23,222 nt of DNA from a bacterium UBP4_UBA6127 (GCA_002428325.1 DIVR01000075.1:1-23222), one strand, 5' to 3'. Numbered from the stretch's first letter, positions 6,491-14,628 are shown. The notes: generated from the letters alone by a model not told the origin. Numbers and translations: made by a program.

Positions 6491-8554
6491 TTAATCAACT
6501 TTATTAAAATCCAATAAAGGATATGCTTCATCTATCCAGAGAGTGCCTTGAGATTCATTCTTAATAATAATCTGGCTGTACACAGAAGATTCCCGGGGTT
6601 GGAAAATAGTTTCCAGGTAACCGGCATCAACTTCATTTAGGCTGTTGATACGGGCTATTGCGCTGATTTCCTCAGGATCATCATAGGCTGAGTCATAACT
6701 GTACATACAGACTAAAACCATTGAGTCTTTGGTTCCCTTCGTTCCGGTATATTCATACTGAAAGTTCTGTCCTGAAAAATAATCCATATCTGAACTGTAG
6801 GAAATAACAGAACCTGGTGCGGTGGCCATCGTCATCTTCAGCCCCTCGGTGGTGGCACCGGAAAAATCTACGAAGAATTTTCCTGAATCAATTCCAAAAA
6901 CTGATAGATCATCAGCCACATCGGAAGGTAATTCATATTGCCAGAAAGTGGTATCTGATGATTGGTCAAAACTGCCGGCTGTAAAATTATTATGATTCAT
7001 CAGGGGGGCTATCACTTCCCATACCTGGATGGAATCAATATAGACGGTTACTGATTCACTGCCATAATTTTTAAAAACAATCTGGGGAAACATTCCATAA
7101 TGACTTCCATTGGCATGAATATAATTTCTTAATGTAAACCAAGTGGTAGGGCAGGATAACAAACCATTTCCACTGATGCTGGCCGGTGATGGCAGAATCC
7201 CTTCATATGTATGAAGGATAGTTTGGAAGTTATTGGTGCTGCTCTTGCTGGAAGCCCTGTAATTGATACTAAGCTGATACCATTTACCTGAATCAGAGGA
7301 GAACCATTCCGGGATCTGCAATGTCATCTTAACTCCTTGATTAGGTTTGGTGAATGTAGCTTTTAAGATGCCATCATTTCCATCAAAGGTAGATACCCAG
7401 CTGATGGTAGCTAATGTGGTGCATTTGTTATCAGGTGGAAGTTCATATACGAATCGGCTGGTATCTGTTGCCGAAGAAAAAGTTATGGCCCTGTTCAAAG
7501 TGTTAAGATTTAAATATTCAACAGTCGATGACATGGAATACCCATTCACATTTTCATCACCAGCAACAGCATAGAGTGTATTATTATAAGGAGCTGCCGG
7601 TATTCCTGTGCGTAATTCATTTAATTGATAGCTGCATAGAGTCCAGTTCTGGAGGCTGCCATCAGGGTTTATATAAGTTTGCATCATATCCTTCCCAACA
7701 TGTTCCCATTCATCCCATCCTCCATAGACATATAAAGTTGTATTAATGGATGAAAAGAAGGGATGTCCCATACAGGTTGGCATGGTTCCCCCAGAATCTG
7801 TCCATGAGAGTATTTCGCCATTTTCACCCAAGGTTGCATATTCGGTTATGAGATTCCCGGTACAATAAATATTATTCCCAACAGCAATTGATGAATTCAG
7901 CCACCGAGTTCGATTCAATGACTGAGTTGTTTTCCATGCAGACAATGAACCATCAGAGTTTACCTGAGCATATTCAACAGAACTTAATCGGGAACCCTGG
8001 GAGCCTCCTCCAATGGCATAAACATAACCTTTCAGGTATACCATACTGTGGTCCTGTCGAGATGTAACAAGTTGGGCTGTTTCCAGTGTCCAGCTATCCA
8101 AAGAGCCATCCTTATTGATTTTGGCTTTATAAACTGAGTACATCTCAGGGTTGTAATATGACTCAGTCCCTCCTGAGACATAAACATGGTCCCCAGTATT
8201 AGTCGCTGCTTCTCTACCAATCGAAACAGGGAAATCATTCAGTTGTACCCAGGACCCTAATGAACCATCCGGTTTCATTTCCGCTCGAATCACCTGTTTA
8301 ATGCTTACACCGCCTGTTGTACATCCACCCAAAACATAGAGAAAACCATTTTTTTTGAATGTAGCATAGCTATATCGAGGAAAGGGAAGAGGTTCTGTAT
8401 ATTTCCATTCTGAATTGGCAGACATCATGTCAGTTCCCTTAATTAATCCTGAAACATCAGACTGATTTGATGCTGCATAAGAACTCATGTTTAAAAATGG
8501 TGAGACTAAAATTGCGGTAAAAAGCAATAAATAATTAAAACATTGTTTGTTCAT
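6491..8554 (-). CDS. Secreted kelch-type beta-propeller protein with two C-terminal beta-domain-like repeats
   Basis: The 687-residue protein starts with a signal peptide (about 1-28, cleavage near SSYAAS). Six kelch-like blades fill about residues 48-350, with cores LYVLGG, VYVSGG, VYAIGG, IYCTGN, LYVYGG and LYAVAG. Between blades, a DGSLxxW or NGEILSW signature recurs five times (near 97, 149, 201, 245 and 298). The rest (about 360-687) holds two similar segments opening with FVYELP and FWQYELP and containing KMT(L/M) strands, which look like tandem jelly-roll, carbohydrate-binding-like domains. No catalytic residues or cell-wall anchor are evident. The ATG at 8554 has an AAAGGAG site; the TTG at 8572 does not. 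Binding of surface polymer is a guess. Confidence 0.8.
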   Translation of the reverse strand: MNKQCFNYLLLFTAILVSPFLNMSSYAASNQSDVSGLIKGTDMMSANSEWKYTEPLPFPRYSYATFKKNGFLYVLGGCTTGGVSIKQVIRAEMKPDGSLGSWVQLNDFPVSIGREAATNTGDHVYVSGGTESYYNPEMYSVYKAKINKDGSLDSWTLETAQLVTSRQDHSMVYLKGYVYAIGGGSQGSRLSSVEYAQVNSDGSLSAWKTTQSLNRTRWLNSSIAVGNNIYCTGNLITEYATLGENGEILSWTDSGGTMPTCMGHPFFSSINTTLYVYGGWDEWEHVGKDMMQTYINPDGSLQNWTLCSYQLNELRTGIPAAPYNNTLYAVAGDENVNGYSMSSTVEYLNLNTLNRAITFSSATDTSRFVYELPPDNKCTTLATISWVSTFDGNDGILKATFTKPNQGVKMTLQIPEWFSSDSGKWYQLSINYRASSKSSTNNFQTILHTYEGILPSPASISGNGLLSCPTTWFTLRNYIHANGSHYGMFPQIVFKNYGSESVTVYIDSIQVWEVIAPLMNHNNFTAGSFDQSSDTTFWQYELPSDVADDLSVFGIDSGKFFVDFSGATTEGLKMTMATAPGSVISYSSDMDYFSGQNFQYEYTGTKGTKDSMVLVCMYSYDSAYDDPEEISAIARINSLNEVDAGYLETIFQPRESSVYSQIIIKNESQGTLWIDEAYPLLDFNKVD

Positions 8555-8591
8555 AAATACTCCTTTAGTCAATAAAATTTAATAGTATATA

Positions 8592-8618
8592 TTTATATTA
8601 AATACATATCCTTGTCAA
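8592..8618 (-). promoter_or_regulatory. Possible promoter of the kelch-protein gene
   Basis: On the minus strand, a perfect TTGACA (8613-8618) and TATAAA (8592-8597) are separated by 15 nt, shorter than ideal. The region between the divergent genes is very AT-rich, so other -10 boxes are possible. Confidence 0.4.
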
Positions 8619-8690
8619 TAAATTATTCTTTGATAGATTATCAGGGAAAAGCATTGCATTATAAAGGGGATTACGCTTTTTCAGTCTTAA

Positions 8691-8699
8691 TGCTAAAAT
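8691..8699 (+). promoter_or_regulatory. Extended -10 promoter of the WYL regulator
   Basis: TGCTAAAAT is an extended -10 element (TAAAAT at 8694-8699) with no clear -35 box. The predicted start coincides with the ATG at 8707, implying a leaderless mRNA. Confidence 0.45.
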
Positions 8700-8706
8700 A
8701 CCTGCC

Positions 8707-9699
8707 ATGAGTCGATGTGAACAGGTTATCAGGCAATTAATGATCTTGAAACATTTAAGTTCTGGTCCCGGGGTAACCCTGGAAGACATGAGCCAGTTAC
8801 AGGGAGTTACCATACGGACTATCCAGAGGGATTTGGAATCACTCCAGGCAGCCCAGTTTCCTGTTGTCGATGTGGCTGGGGAGGACCGAAAAAAACGCTG
8901 GAAGCTGATGGATTCGTATCAAATCAAAATGGAAGTTCCTTTCACCCTTTCCGAATTAATCTCGCTTTATCTGGCATTAAATACCCTGGAAGGATTTAAA
9001 GAGTCCTCATTTTATAAAGATATACTGGAGTTATGCCGTAAAATCCATGTCCGACTGGATAAGCATGGGTTACAGTATTTTGAGGAAATCCGGGATATCT
9101 TTCATACTCAGCAACCTAAAGTTAAAATGCCTAGAACCGCCTCAGATTTTCTGACCTATTTAACCCTGGCAATTCTAAATCACCATAGTTTGATGCTTCA
9201 TTATTATTCGGGTAAAGACCAGAGGGTCAAAAAATATTCGATTGATCCCTACCTGATTATTCCACGGGGAGGACGGTTTTATTTGCATGCCTATGTTCAT
9301 GAATACAAGGAAACCAGGACTTTTGCCATTGACGACCGAATGAGAAGTTTAGATGAAACAGGCAAATCGTTTACTCCCCCGGAGACCAAAGAACTGATTA
9401 AGCGGATTGAAAATTCTTTTGGTATCCTGAATGAAAAACCATTCTATGTCAAAATCAGGTTTCAACCTCAGGTAGAACGATTATTAAAAAATACTATTGT
9501 CCATCCGACCCAGAAAATCAGAAAAGATGGAGAAGGTAAAATCATCTTCACCATGACTGCCGGGGGGCGGGATGAAATCATCTGGTGGGTCCTTTCCTTT
9601 GGATCATTAGCAGAGATAATGGAACCCTCAGACCTTCGGCAACAGATTCAAGATACGTTAAAAGAAAGCCTCAAACAATATACCGAAGCAACTGTTTGA
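8707..9699 (+). CDS. HTH-WYL-WCX transcriptional regulator
   Basis: The 330-residue protein has an N-terminal winged helix of the DeoR/HTH_11 type (about 5-67, with TLEDMSQL and TIRTIQRDLESL). A WYL domain (about 148-220) and a C-terminal WCX extension (about 243-325) follow. WYL regulators sense nucleic-acid-derived or nucleotide ligands and often control stress or DNA-repair genes. The signature Trp-Tyr-Leu is Phe-Tyr-Leu here (GGRFYL, 188-193). No ribosome binding site precedes the ATG, fitting a leaderless message. It diverges from the kelch gene and could control it; that is inference from position only. Its last codons form a hairpin that serves as terminator for the opposing gene. Confidence 0.9.
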   Translation: MSRCEQVIRQLMILKHLSSGPGVTLEDMSQLQGVTIRTIQRDLESLQAAQFPVVDVAGEDRKKRWKLMDSYQIKMEVPFTLSELISLYLALNTLEGFKESSFYKDILELCRKIHVRLDKHGLQYFEEIRDIFHTQQPKVKMPRTASDFLTYLTLAILNHHSLMLHYYSGKDQRVKKYSIDPYLIIPRGGRFYLHAYVHEYKETRTFAIDDRMRSLDETGKSFTPPETKELIKRIENSFGILNEKPFYVKIRFQPQVERLLKNTIVHPTQKIRKDGEGKIIFTMTAGGRDEIIWWVLSFGSLAEIMEPSDLRQQIQDTLKESLKQYTEATV

Positions 9700-9702
9700 G
9701 GC
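9660..9702 (-). terminator. Terminator of the metallo-beta-lactamase gene, inside the opposing coding sequence
   Basis: A perfect 10-bp stem pairs GCCTCAAACA (9668-9677) with TGTTTGAGGC (9693-9702). On the minus strand it is followed by TTTCTTTT, while the plus side has no T-run. It lies within the last codons and stop of the WYL gene. Confidence 0.75.
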
Positions 9703-9729
9703 CTTAATAAGAGTTATTGCTGAGTTTAT

Positions 9730-11130
9730 TTAAGCTTGAGTAATATCAAATCTTTCTTCAGGGAAAGGCACCGACACATTCGTATATCCCATTGTTTCCA
9801 GAGTTTGAGCGAAAGCCAGGGATTGGCTTTCCTCCCCATGGACTATAAAAATCTTTCCCGGATGCGTATCGAAACCTTTCAGGAATTCCAACAGTTCATT
9901 TTTATCTGCATGGCCTGAAAAGGAGTTTATCATGACGACTTTAGCCTTCAATTCATGAGGTTCACCCAGAATTTTCACTTCAGGTTCCCGGTCCAGGATT
10001 TTTCTTCCCAGGGTATGCTCAGCCACATAACCAATCATTAAAATGATGTTGTTGGGATTTTCGATATTATTGCGAAGGTGATGGAGAATTCTTCCACCTT
10101 CACACATTCCTGAGGCCGAAATGATAATCATGGGACCCTTCAGGTTATTCAGATTTTTCGATTCCTGAGTGGTACGGATATAAGTCAGCCGGTCAAATCC
10201 AAAAGGATCTCCATTGTTCACCATGAATTGAATAGTCTCTTCATCCAGACCTTCTGTGTGGAGCCGATAAGCTTCGGTAACATTCAAAGCCAATGGACTG
10301 TCCACATAAATGGGAATATGACCGCAGCGTCCTTCATTACAAAGTTTGTGAAGGCGATAAACAAAGGTTTGGGTCCTATCCACTGCAAAAGCTGGAATGA
10401 TGATCTTTGATTTTTTCTCAATGGCTTCCCTGATGATATCTTCCAATTGTTTATCAATGTCTTCTAAAGGCTCATGTAAACGATCTCCGTAGGTGGATTC
10501 CATGAGCAAAACATCCGTTGTTTTGAATTGATAAGGGTCAGGCAAGATAGGCATATCTTTTCGGCCCAAATCCCCTGTAAAAACAAATCGGCTGTTTTTA
10601 CCCTCTTCCTGGATATTGAGTTCAACCATGGCGGCTCCCAGGATATGTCCAGCTTTTCTGAAAATCAGTTGAATACCGGGAAGTATTTCATGGGGGGTAT
10701 CAAACCCGAGACCATGGAACATCTGGATGGTTTCTATGACATTCCTGAGGCTATATAAAGGATTGAATAAAGGTAATCCCTTTTTTATCCGCCGGTTGTT
10801 GACGTATTCAAGGTCTTTTTCTTGAAGTTTGGCGCTGTCCTGCAACATGGATGAACATAAATCCCTGCTGGCAAAGGTTGAATAGATGGGGCCCTTGTAC
10901 CCCAGCCTTGCCAAAGAGGGCAGATTTCCTGAATGGTCAATATGCGCATGAGATAAAATGACCGCATCAATGCTTTCTACGGGAAAAGGAAGATGCCGGT
11001 TTTTCTTGAAAGCTTCTTCACGATGACCTTGAAAGAGACCGCAATCCAGAAGAATCCTTTTTCCGTTGGCTTCCAATAGATGCATGGAACCTGTGACTGA
11101 ACGAGCTGCTCCGAATGCTTGAAGATGCAT
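9730..11130 (-). CDS. Metallo-beta-lactamase/beta-CASP RNA-processing exonuclease-like protein
   Basis: The 466-residue protein follows the CPSF73/YSH1-like layout: a metallo-beta-lactamase core, an inserted beta-CASP domain and a C-terminal RMMBL segment. The metal ligands are visible as HAHIDH (61-66), H162 (AGHILGAA) and D187 (TGDLGR). The beta-CASP motifs are ESTYGDR (211-217), a motif-B region GYVAEHTLGR, SGHAD (405-409) and HGE (431-433). Such proteins act in the cytoplasm as endo- or exoribonucleases in RNA processing; related proteins of unknown substrate are common in bacteria. The ATG at 11130 has an AGGAGG site and a near-consensus promoter upstream. It is monocistronic. Confidence 0.92.
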   Translation of the reverse strand: MHLQAFGAARSVTGSMHLLEANGKRILLDCGLFQGHREEAFKKNRHLPFPVESIDAVILSHAHIDHSGNLPSLARLGYKGPIYSTFASRDLCSSMLQDSAKLQEKDLEYVNNRRIKKGLPLFNPLYSLRNVIETIQMFHGLGFDTPHEILPGIQLIFRKAGHILGAAMVELNIQEEGKNSRFVFTGDLGRKDMPILPDPYQFKTTDVLLMESTYGDRLHEPLEDIDKQLEDIIREAIEKKSKIIIPAFAVDRTQTFVYRLHKLCNEGRCGHIPIYVDSPLALNVTEAYRLHTEGLDEETIQFMVNNGDPFGFDRLTYIRTTQESKNLNNLKGPMIIISASGMCEGGRILHHLRNNIENPNNIILMIGYVAEHTLGRKILDREPEVKILGEPHELKAKVVMINSFSGHADKNELLEFLKGFDTHPGKIFIVHGEESQSLAFAQTLETMGYTNVSVPFPEERFDITQA

Positions 11131-11155
11131 AATGCCTCCTGTTTTGTTATGCTTG

Positions 11156-11184
11156 AATATAGGATTATTTCAATTATTCGTCAA
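11156..11184 (-). promoter_or_regulatory. Promoter of the beta-CASP gene
   Basis: On the minus strand, TTGACG (11179-11184) is followed after exactly 17 nt by TATATT (11156-11161), about 25 nt upstream of the ATG. Confidence 0.65.
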
Positions 11185-11213
11185 GAATTACTACTTATCT
11201 GGAGTTGAAAAAG

Positions 11214-12323
11214 ATGGCAATCAAAATTGGATTGGTCGGGCTGACTCAGTCTGGCAAAACAACAATATTTAATGCATTAACCGGAAAATCAATTAAAACA
11301 GGAGCCTATGGAGCTCAAAGCGAAGACCATATTGCTACCATTTCAGTCCCTGATGAACGGATTGATTATCTTACCAATGTTTATAAACCCAAAAAAGTAA
11401 CCTATGCCCAGGTCGATTTTACAGATATCGGCGGCCAGGCCCTTTCCGGACAGGACCGGGAATCCGGCAAAGAAAGCCTTTCCCTTAAAAACCTGCGGCA
11501 GGTGGATGCTCTTGCTCAGGTAATCCGCCTTTTTGAAGACGATTCAGTCCTCCACCCTGAAGGGGATATCGATACAGTCCGGGATGTCGCTAAAATCAAT
11601 GATGATTTAGTGATCGCTGATATGATGACCATCGAAAAACGACTGGAAAAATTACAGCTGAATATTAAGAAAATGGGGAAGGCCGGCTCCTCTCTTGATG
11701 AAAAAGAAATGGAGATTTTGAAACGGCTCCAGATTGTCCTGGATGAGGGGAAGTTTATCAGCGAAGTGGAATTGAATGCGGATGAAAGAAAACTTATTAA
11801 GGGGTTTTGTTTTTTAACCCAGAAACCCTGTATTTATATTGCGAATATCGGGGAAAACGAAGTGGGTTCTGCTCCTTCGGACCAGCTATCCAAACTGGCT
11901 AAATATGCCGAAGACCATAAAATCCCCTGGTTGGCCATCTGTGGCAAAATGGAAATGGAAATCATGGAATTGCCTGAAGAAGAACGGGCCGATTACCTCA
12001 AAGGATTAGGGGTTGATACCCCCGGGCGGGTTAAGTTGATTCAGGCGGCCTATAAAGCGTGCCATTATATTTCCTTCCTGACAGCTGGTGAAGATGAAGT
12101 TCGGGCCTGGACTATTGCTAATGGAGATTTGGCTCCGGAAGCCGCCGGGACTATCCATACCGATTTTCAACAAGGATTCATCCGGGCTGAAGTCTGTAAT
12201 TATAAAGATTTTGTTGAATGCGGGGGAATGGCCGGGGCTAAACAAAAAAACCGGGTCCGGCTGGAAGGTAAAGAATATGTCGTGCAGGATGGCGATATTA
12301 TTAATTTCCGCTTCAATGTCTAA
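11214..12323 (+). CDS. Divergent YchF/Obg-like P-loop ATPase/GTPase with C-terminal TGS domain
   Basis: The 369-residue protein matches YchF in size and layout: a P-loop domain, a helical coiled-coil insertion (about 120-190) and a C-terminal TGS domain (about 284-369). The TGS motifs AGEDEVRAWTI and GDIINFRFNV are nearly canonical. The G4 position reads NIGE (211-214), the NxxE form that in YchF favours ATP over GTP. The Walker A is GLTQSGKTT (9-17) rather than the usual GLPNVGKST, and switch II reads DIGGQ rather than DIAGLV. It may be a paralogue rather than the housekeeping YchF. YchF proteins bind ribosomes and affect translation and oxidative-stress responses. The ATG at 11214 has GGAG nine bases upstream; a TTG at 11205 is the alternative. 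Confidence 0.85.
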   Translation: MAIKIGLVGLTQSGKTTIFNALTGKSIKTGAYGAQSEDHIATISVPDERIDYLTNVYKPKKVTYAQVDFTDIGGQALSGQDRESGKESLSLKNLRQVDALAQVIRLFEDDSVLHPEGDIDTVRDVAKINDDLVIADMMTIEKRLEKLQLNIKKMGKAGSSLDEKEMEILKRLQIVLDEGKFISEVELNADERKLIKGFCFLTQKPCIYIANIGENEVGSAPSDQLSKLAKYAEDHKIPWLAICGKMEMEIMELPEEERADYLKGLGVDTPGRVKLIQAAYKACHYISFLTAGEDEVRAWTIANGDLAPEAAGTIHTDFQQGFIRAEVCNYKDFVECGGMAGAKQKNRVRLEGKEYVVQDGDIINFRFNV

Positions 12324-12341
12324 TCTGGCAATCTATCTCCG

Positions 12342-12380
12342 AAAATAAAAAGGATGCCGGGTGTTTTAATTCCCGGCATC
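12342..12380 (-). terminator. Terminator of the DUF948-YtxH operon, probably shared
   Basis: A perfect 9-bp stem pairs GATGCCGGG (12353-12361) with CCCGGCATC (12372-12380), with a 10-nt loop. On the minus strand it is followed by CTTTTTATTTTC. It lies 30 nt after the YchF-like stop, so it may act on both strands. Confidence 0.8.
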
Positions 12381-12485
12381 TGGATATCTTTTGACATTTG
12401 TCAAAAATCTAAAGACTGACGCTCAAGTTAAGAAACACTTTAACGTCGTAGGCTTTAGGCCCTGAATGACAGTCCTTCAGAAACT
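12381..12485. other. Intergenic DNA rich in small dyads
   Basis: It contains a perfect 8-bp palindrome TTTTGACA/TGTCAAAA (12389-12396 and 12399-12406). Further short stems are GACTG/CAGTC (12414-12418, 12470-12474), GTTAA/TTAAC (12427-12431, 12440-12444) and CTGAA/TTCAG (12462-12466, 12476-12480). No gene or known RNA family is recognised. It is probably the 3' untranslated region of the minus-strand operon. Confidence 0.35.
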
Positions 12486-12779
12486 TTAGCCCAGGGGGGC
12501 TTCAGATTCCTTGGTGGTATGAGCTTTTGCTTCCCGGAAACCTTCTTTACCGGCTTCGATAGCGGCGGCAAGCTGATCCCGTTTGCTTTTCAGGGTTTCT
12601 TTGCCATGTTCCAGCCCGTCTTTGGCATTTCGTTTCAGCTCATCGGCTTTTTCAGTCAGCATTCTCCGGGTCTCTTCACCGGACTGAGGTGCATACAGCA
12701 ATGCAATTCCTGCACCGACAATCGCACCTGCTGCGAACGCAATTAAAATGCTTCCAACATTTACATCTCTTTCGGCCAT
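12486..12779 (-). CDS. YtxH-like small membrane protein
   Basis: The 97-residue protein has one glycine/alanine-rich membrane helix (about 9-29) followed by LLYAPQSGEETR, the hallmark of YtxH/gas-vesicle-like stress proteins. A charged Lys/Glu/Ala helical tail, probably coiled coil, completes it. The molecular function of the family is unknown; members are often induced by envelope or general stress. It starts 4 nt after the stop of the DUF948-like gene, and its AAGGAGG overlaps that stop codon, so the two are translationally coupled. Confidence 0.85.
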   Translation of the reverse strand: MAERDVNVGSILIAFAAGAIVGAGIALLYAPQSGEETRRMLTEKADELKRNAKDGLEHGKETLKSKRDQLAAAIEAGKEGFREAKAHTTKESEAPLG

Positions 12780-12783
12780 CGGA

Positions 12784-13179
12784 TTATTCCTCCTTTTTTA
12801 GATTTATCAAAGCACCTAAGAATTTAGTGAACCCAAATTTAAAGGCATTAACCGTATTAATCCCCTGGTAGAGGGGCATTTCGACTTGTTCATAAAGGCA
12901 ACCGGTGAGTTTGTGGATTCGTTCGGCGATTTTTCGATAACCTTCCACGGTTTCACCGACTCGTTCCACTTCGATTTTGGTGGTAAGAATCACTTCTTGA
13001 ATATCCCGGATAGCCTTGTCCGTTTCTTCCAGTATAGGCTTAATCCGGGTATTGATTTCTTCTACGGATACTTCCAGGGTCCGGGCCGTTTTCTGGATTT
13101 GTTTCAACGTCGGAATCAGATAAAGGGCCATCAGAGCCACTGATATTGCGATAATCAAAAGCGCAATGTTAATAATCAT
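12784..13179 (-). CDS. DUF948-like membrane coiled-coil protein
   Basis: The 131-residue protein has an N-terminal membrane helix (about 2-22), then a long helical region in which residues such as TARTLEVSVEEINTRI recall DUF948 and methyl-accepting-type coiled coils. The C-terminal third is mildly hydrophobic. DUF948 proteins are commonly encoded next to YtxH-like proteins, as here; their function is unknown. I chose the ATG at 13179, preceded by GGGAG and directly starting the membrane helix, over an upstream in-frame start at 13224 that would add polar residues. Confidence 0.75.
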   Translation of the reverse strand: MIINIALLIIAISVALMALYLIPTLKQIQKTARTLEVSVEEINTRIKPILEETDKAIRDIQEVILTTKIEVERVGETVEGYRKIAERIHKLTGCLYEQVEMPLYQGINTVNAFKFGFTKFLGALINLKKEE

Positions 13180-13216
13180 AAGCTGTCTCCCAAACAGAAA
13201 TAGTTTCCAGTTCCAA

Positions 13217-13243
13217 ATTATCACTCTTGGGTAGGCTTGTCAA
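13217..13243 (-). promoter_or_regulatory. Probable promoter of the DUF948-YtxH operon
   Basis: On the minus strand, a perfect TTGACA (13238-13243) is followed after 15 nt by GATAAT (13217-13222) within a TGATAAT context. Confidence 0.5.
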
Positions 13244-13311
13244 TTGATTTTCATTCAGTTCGGTCATTTTTTCGATAGAAAACTTTGGTTGGGAATAATC
13301 TCCTTCAGGAC

Positions 13312-13360
13312 GGACTCTTAACGGAGTGGGTCAGAGACACTCCGTTGCTGCTCCCACCCT
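13312..13360. repeat. Palindromic repeat, copy 2 (degenerate)
   Basis: The core AACGGAGT (13320-13327) pairs with ACTCCGTT (13339-13346), extendable by one G-C. The flanks that complete the 16-bp stem in copy 1 have diverged. The order TTAACGGAG, GGGTC, CTCCGTT, CTCCCA matches 2472-2520 on the same strand. It also lies just upstream of a TATAAT promoter. Confidence 0.6.
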
Positions 13361-13366
13361 GCCATT

Positions 13367-13397
13367 CTGACAAAAGGACCCGAAACCGGAGTATAAT
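13367..13397 (+). promoter_or_regulatory. Probable promoter of the molybdopterin oxidoreductase gene
   Basis: A perfect TATAAT (13392-13397) is preceded by CTGACA (13367-13372), with a long 19-nt spacer. The leader is about 70 nt. Confidence 0.5.
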
Positions 13398-13472
13398 GGG
13401 GAAAAGGGAACCTGATCGGAGGGGGATTTGTTACAGTGAATAGGGTTTTTGATAAAAGGAAGGTACTGTCTC

Positions 13473-14087
13473 ATGATGAATTTTCATGATCAACGAGATA
13501 AGGAGGGGGATTCTCAGTCCTCAAGGGTTCCTCCCGGACAGCGGCTGACCCAGGGATTTCCCATTCTGACCTATGGGGAGACTCCCCGCATTCCCAGCGA
13601 CCAGTGGCAATTAAGCATCACCGGACAGGTGGAAACAGAAGTCCTGCTTAACTGGAAAGAGTTTATGGCCCTTCCTAAAATAAAGGTTACAGCCGATTTC
13701 CATTGTGTTACCACCTGGAGCCGGTTGGACAATCTCTGGGAAGGTGTCTCTACCAGAGAAATACTAAAACTAACGGCCCTGAAACCGGAGGCCCGGTATG
13801 TTATGGTTCATTGTTATGGGGAATACACCACCAATATGCCCTTGGATGATTTTCTGAAGACTCCCTCTCTATTGGCCTATCAATGGCAGGGTCAGCCTCT
13901 GGAAGCAGAGCATGGAGGTCCTTGCCGGCTGATTATCCCCCACTTGTATGCTTGGAAATCAGCTAAATGGGTTCGGAAAATCGAATTGTTGGACGAGAAC
14001 CAGCGTGGATTCTGGGAACGGTATGGGTATCATATCTATGGAGACCCTTGGAGAGAGCAGCGTTATTCGTCTCAGGAAGATGATTAA
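13473..14087 (+). CDS. Sulfite oxidase-like molybdopterin-dependent oxidoreductase
   Basis: The 204-residue protein consists of a single oxidoreductase molybdopterin-binding domain. The conserved cysteine that ligates molybdenum is Cys78 in DFHCVTTWS, followed by LWEGV. The C-terminal FWERYGYH and GDPWREQRYS motifs are typical of the short bacterial subfamily. No signal peptide or Tat motif is present, so it is probably cytoplasmic, unlike YedY/MsrP. There is no heme or dimerisation domain, so the electron partner is unknown. The ATG at 13473 has GGAAGG nine bases upstream. A second ATG is at 13476, and a TTG at 13449 is unlikely. Confidence 0.9.
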   Translation: MMNFHDQRDKEGDSQSSRVPPGQRLTQGFPILTYGETPRIPSDQWQLSITGQVETEVLLNWKEFMALPKIKVTADFHCVTTWSRLDNLWEGVSTREILKLTALKPEARYVMVHCYGEYTTNMPLDDFLKTPSLLAYQWQGQPLEAEHGGPCRLIIPHLYAWKSAKWVRKIELLDENQRGFWERYGYHIYGDPWREQRYSSQEDD

Positions 14088-14182
14088 GGTAAAGCCTCCA
14101 GATTCCAATCTCTCTGTCTAATTGTGAGAAGGGATGATTCGTGTTAGATTAAGTTAGAGAATTTGGACAGGAGACGTTATCC

Positions 14183-14530
14183 ATGGACGAAAACTGCATA
14201 TTCTGTAAAATCATCAAAGGGGAAATACCCTCTCAAAAAGCATTTGAGGACGAACATTTATTTGCTTTTTACGATATCAATCCCCAGGCGCCTACTCACA
14301 TTTTGATTATCCCCAAGAAACATATCCCCACTATTTTGGACATCAAACCCGCAGACTATCAATTGATCGGAGAAATGTTTACAACTGCCAACTATCTGGC
14401 AAAAGAGGCCGGGATTGATGCAAATGGATTCAGGACGGTCTTTAACTGTAATAAAGATGCTGGGCAGGCTGTCTATCATATCCATCTCCACTTGCTGGGT
14501 GGCCGGAAAATGGGTTGGCCTCCGGGATGA
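14183..14530 (+). CDS. HIT-family (HINT-like) nucleotide phosphoramidase
   Basis: The 115-residue protein is of normal length for the HINT branch. It shows the start ENCIFCKIIKGEIPS, with a CxxC zinc-type pair (C5, C8), and the active-site histidine triad HIHLHLLGG (99-107). His101 is the expected nucleophile. HINT enzymes hydrolyse purine nucleoside phosphoramidates such as aminoacyl-AMP adducts in the cytosol. A GGAG lies about ten bases upstream of the ATG. It stands in line with the following nucleotidyltransferase across a gap of about 100 nt. Confidence 0.95.
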   Translation: MDENCIFCKIIKGEIPSQKAFEDEHLFAFYDINPQAPTHILIIPKKHIPTILDIKPADYQLIGEMFTTANYLAKEAGIDANGFRTVFNCNKDAGQAVYHIHLHLLGGRKMGWPPG

Positions 14531-14628
14531 GTTTTTTCAATACCCTTCCTTGTTGGAGTGTCCTTCTTGTCTATGATATAGTTTCCACGATTCACGGTGA
14601 TTCTGAATAAAAAAGAGGATTTACATAA

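Noticed and set aside
12418..12450. Flagellar sigma-28 type promoter resemblance (TCAAGTT...CGTCGTA)
   Set aside because: The spacing is about 3 nt too long, the -10 match is poor, and no flagellar gene is near.
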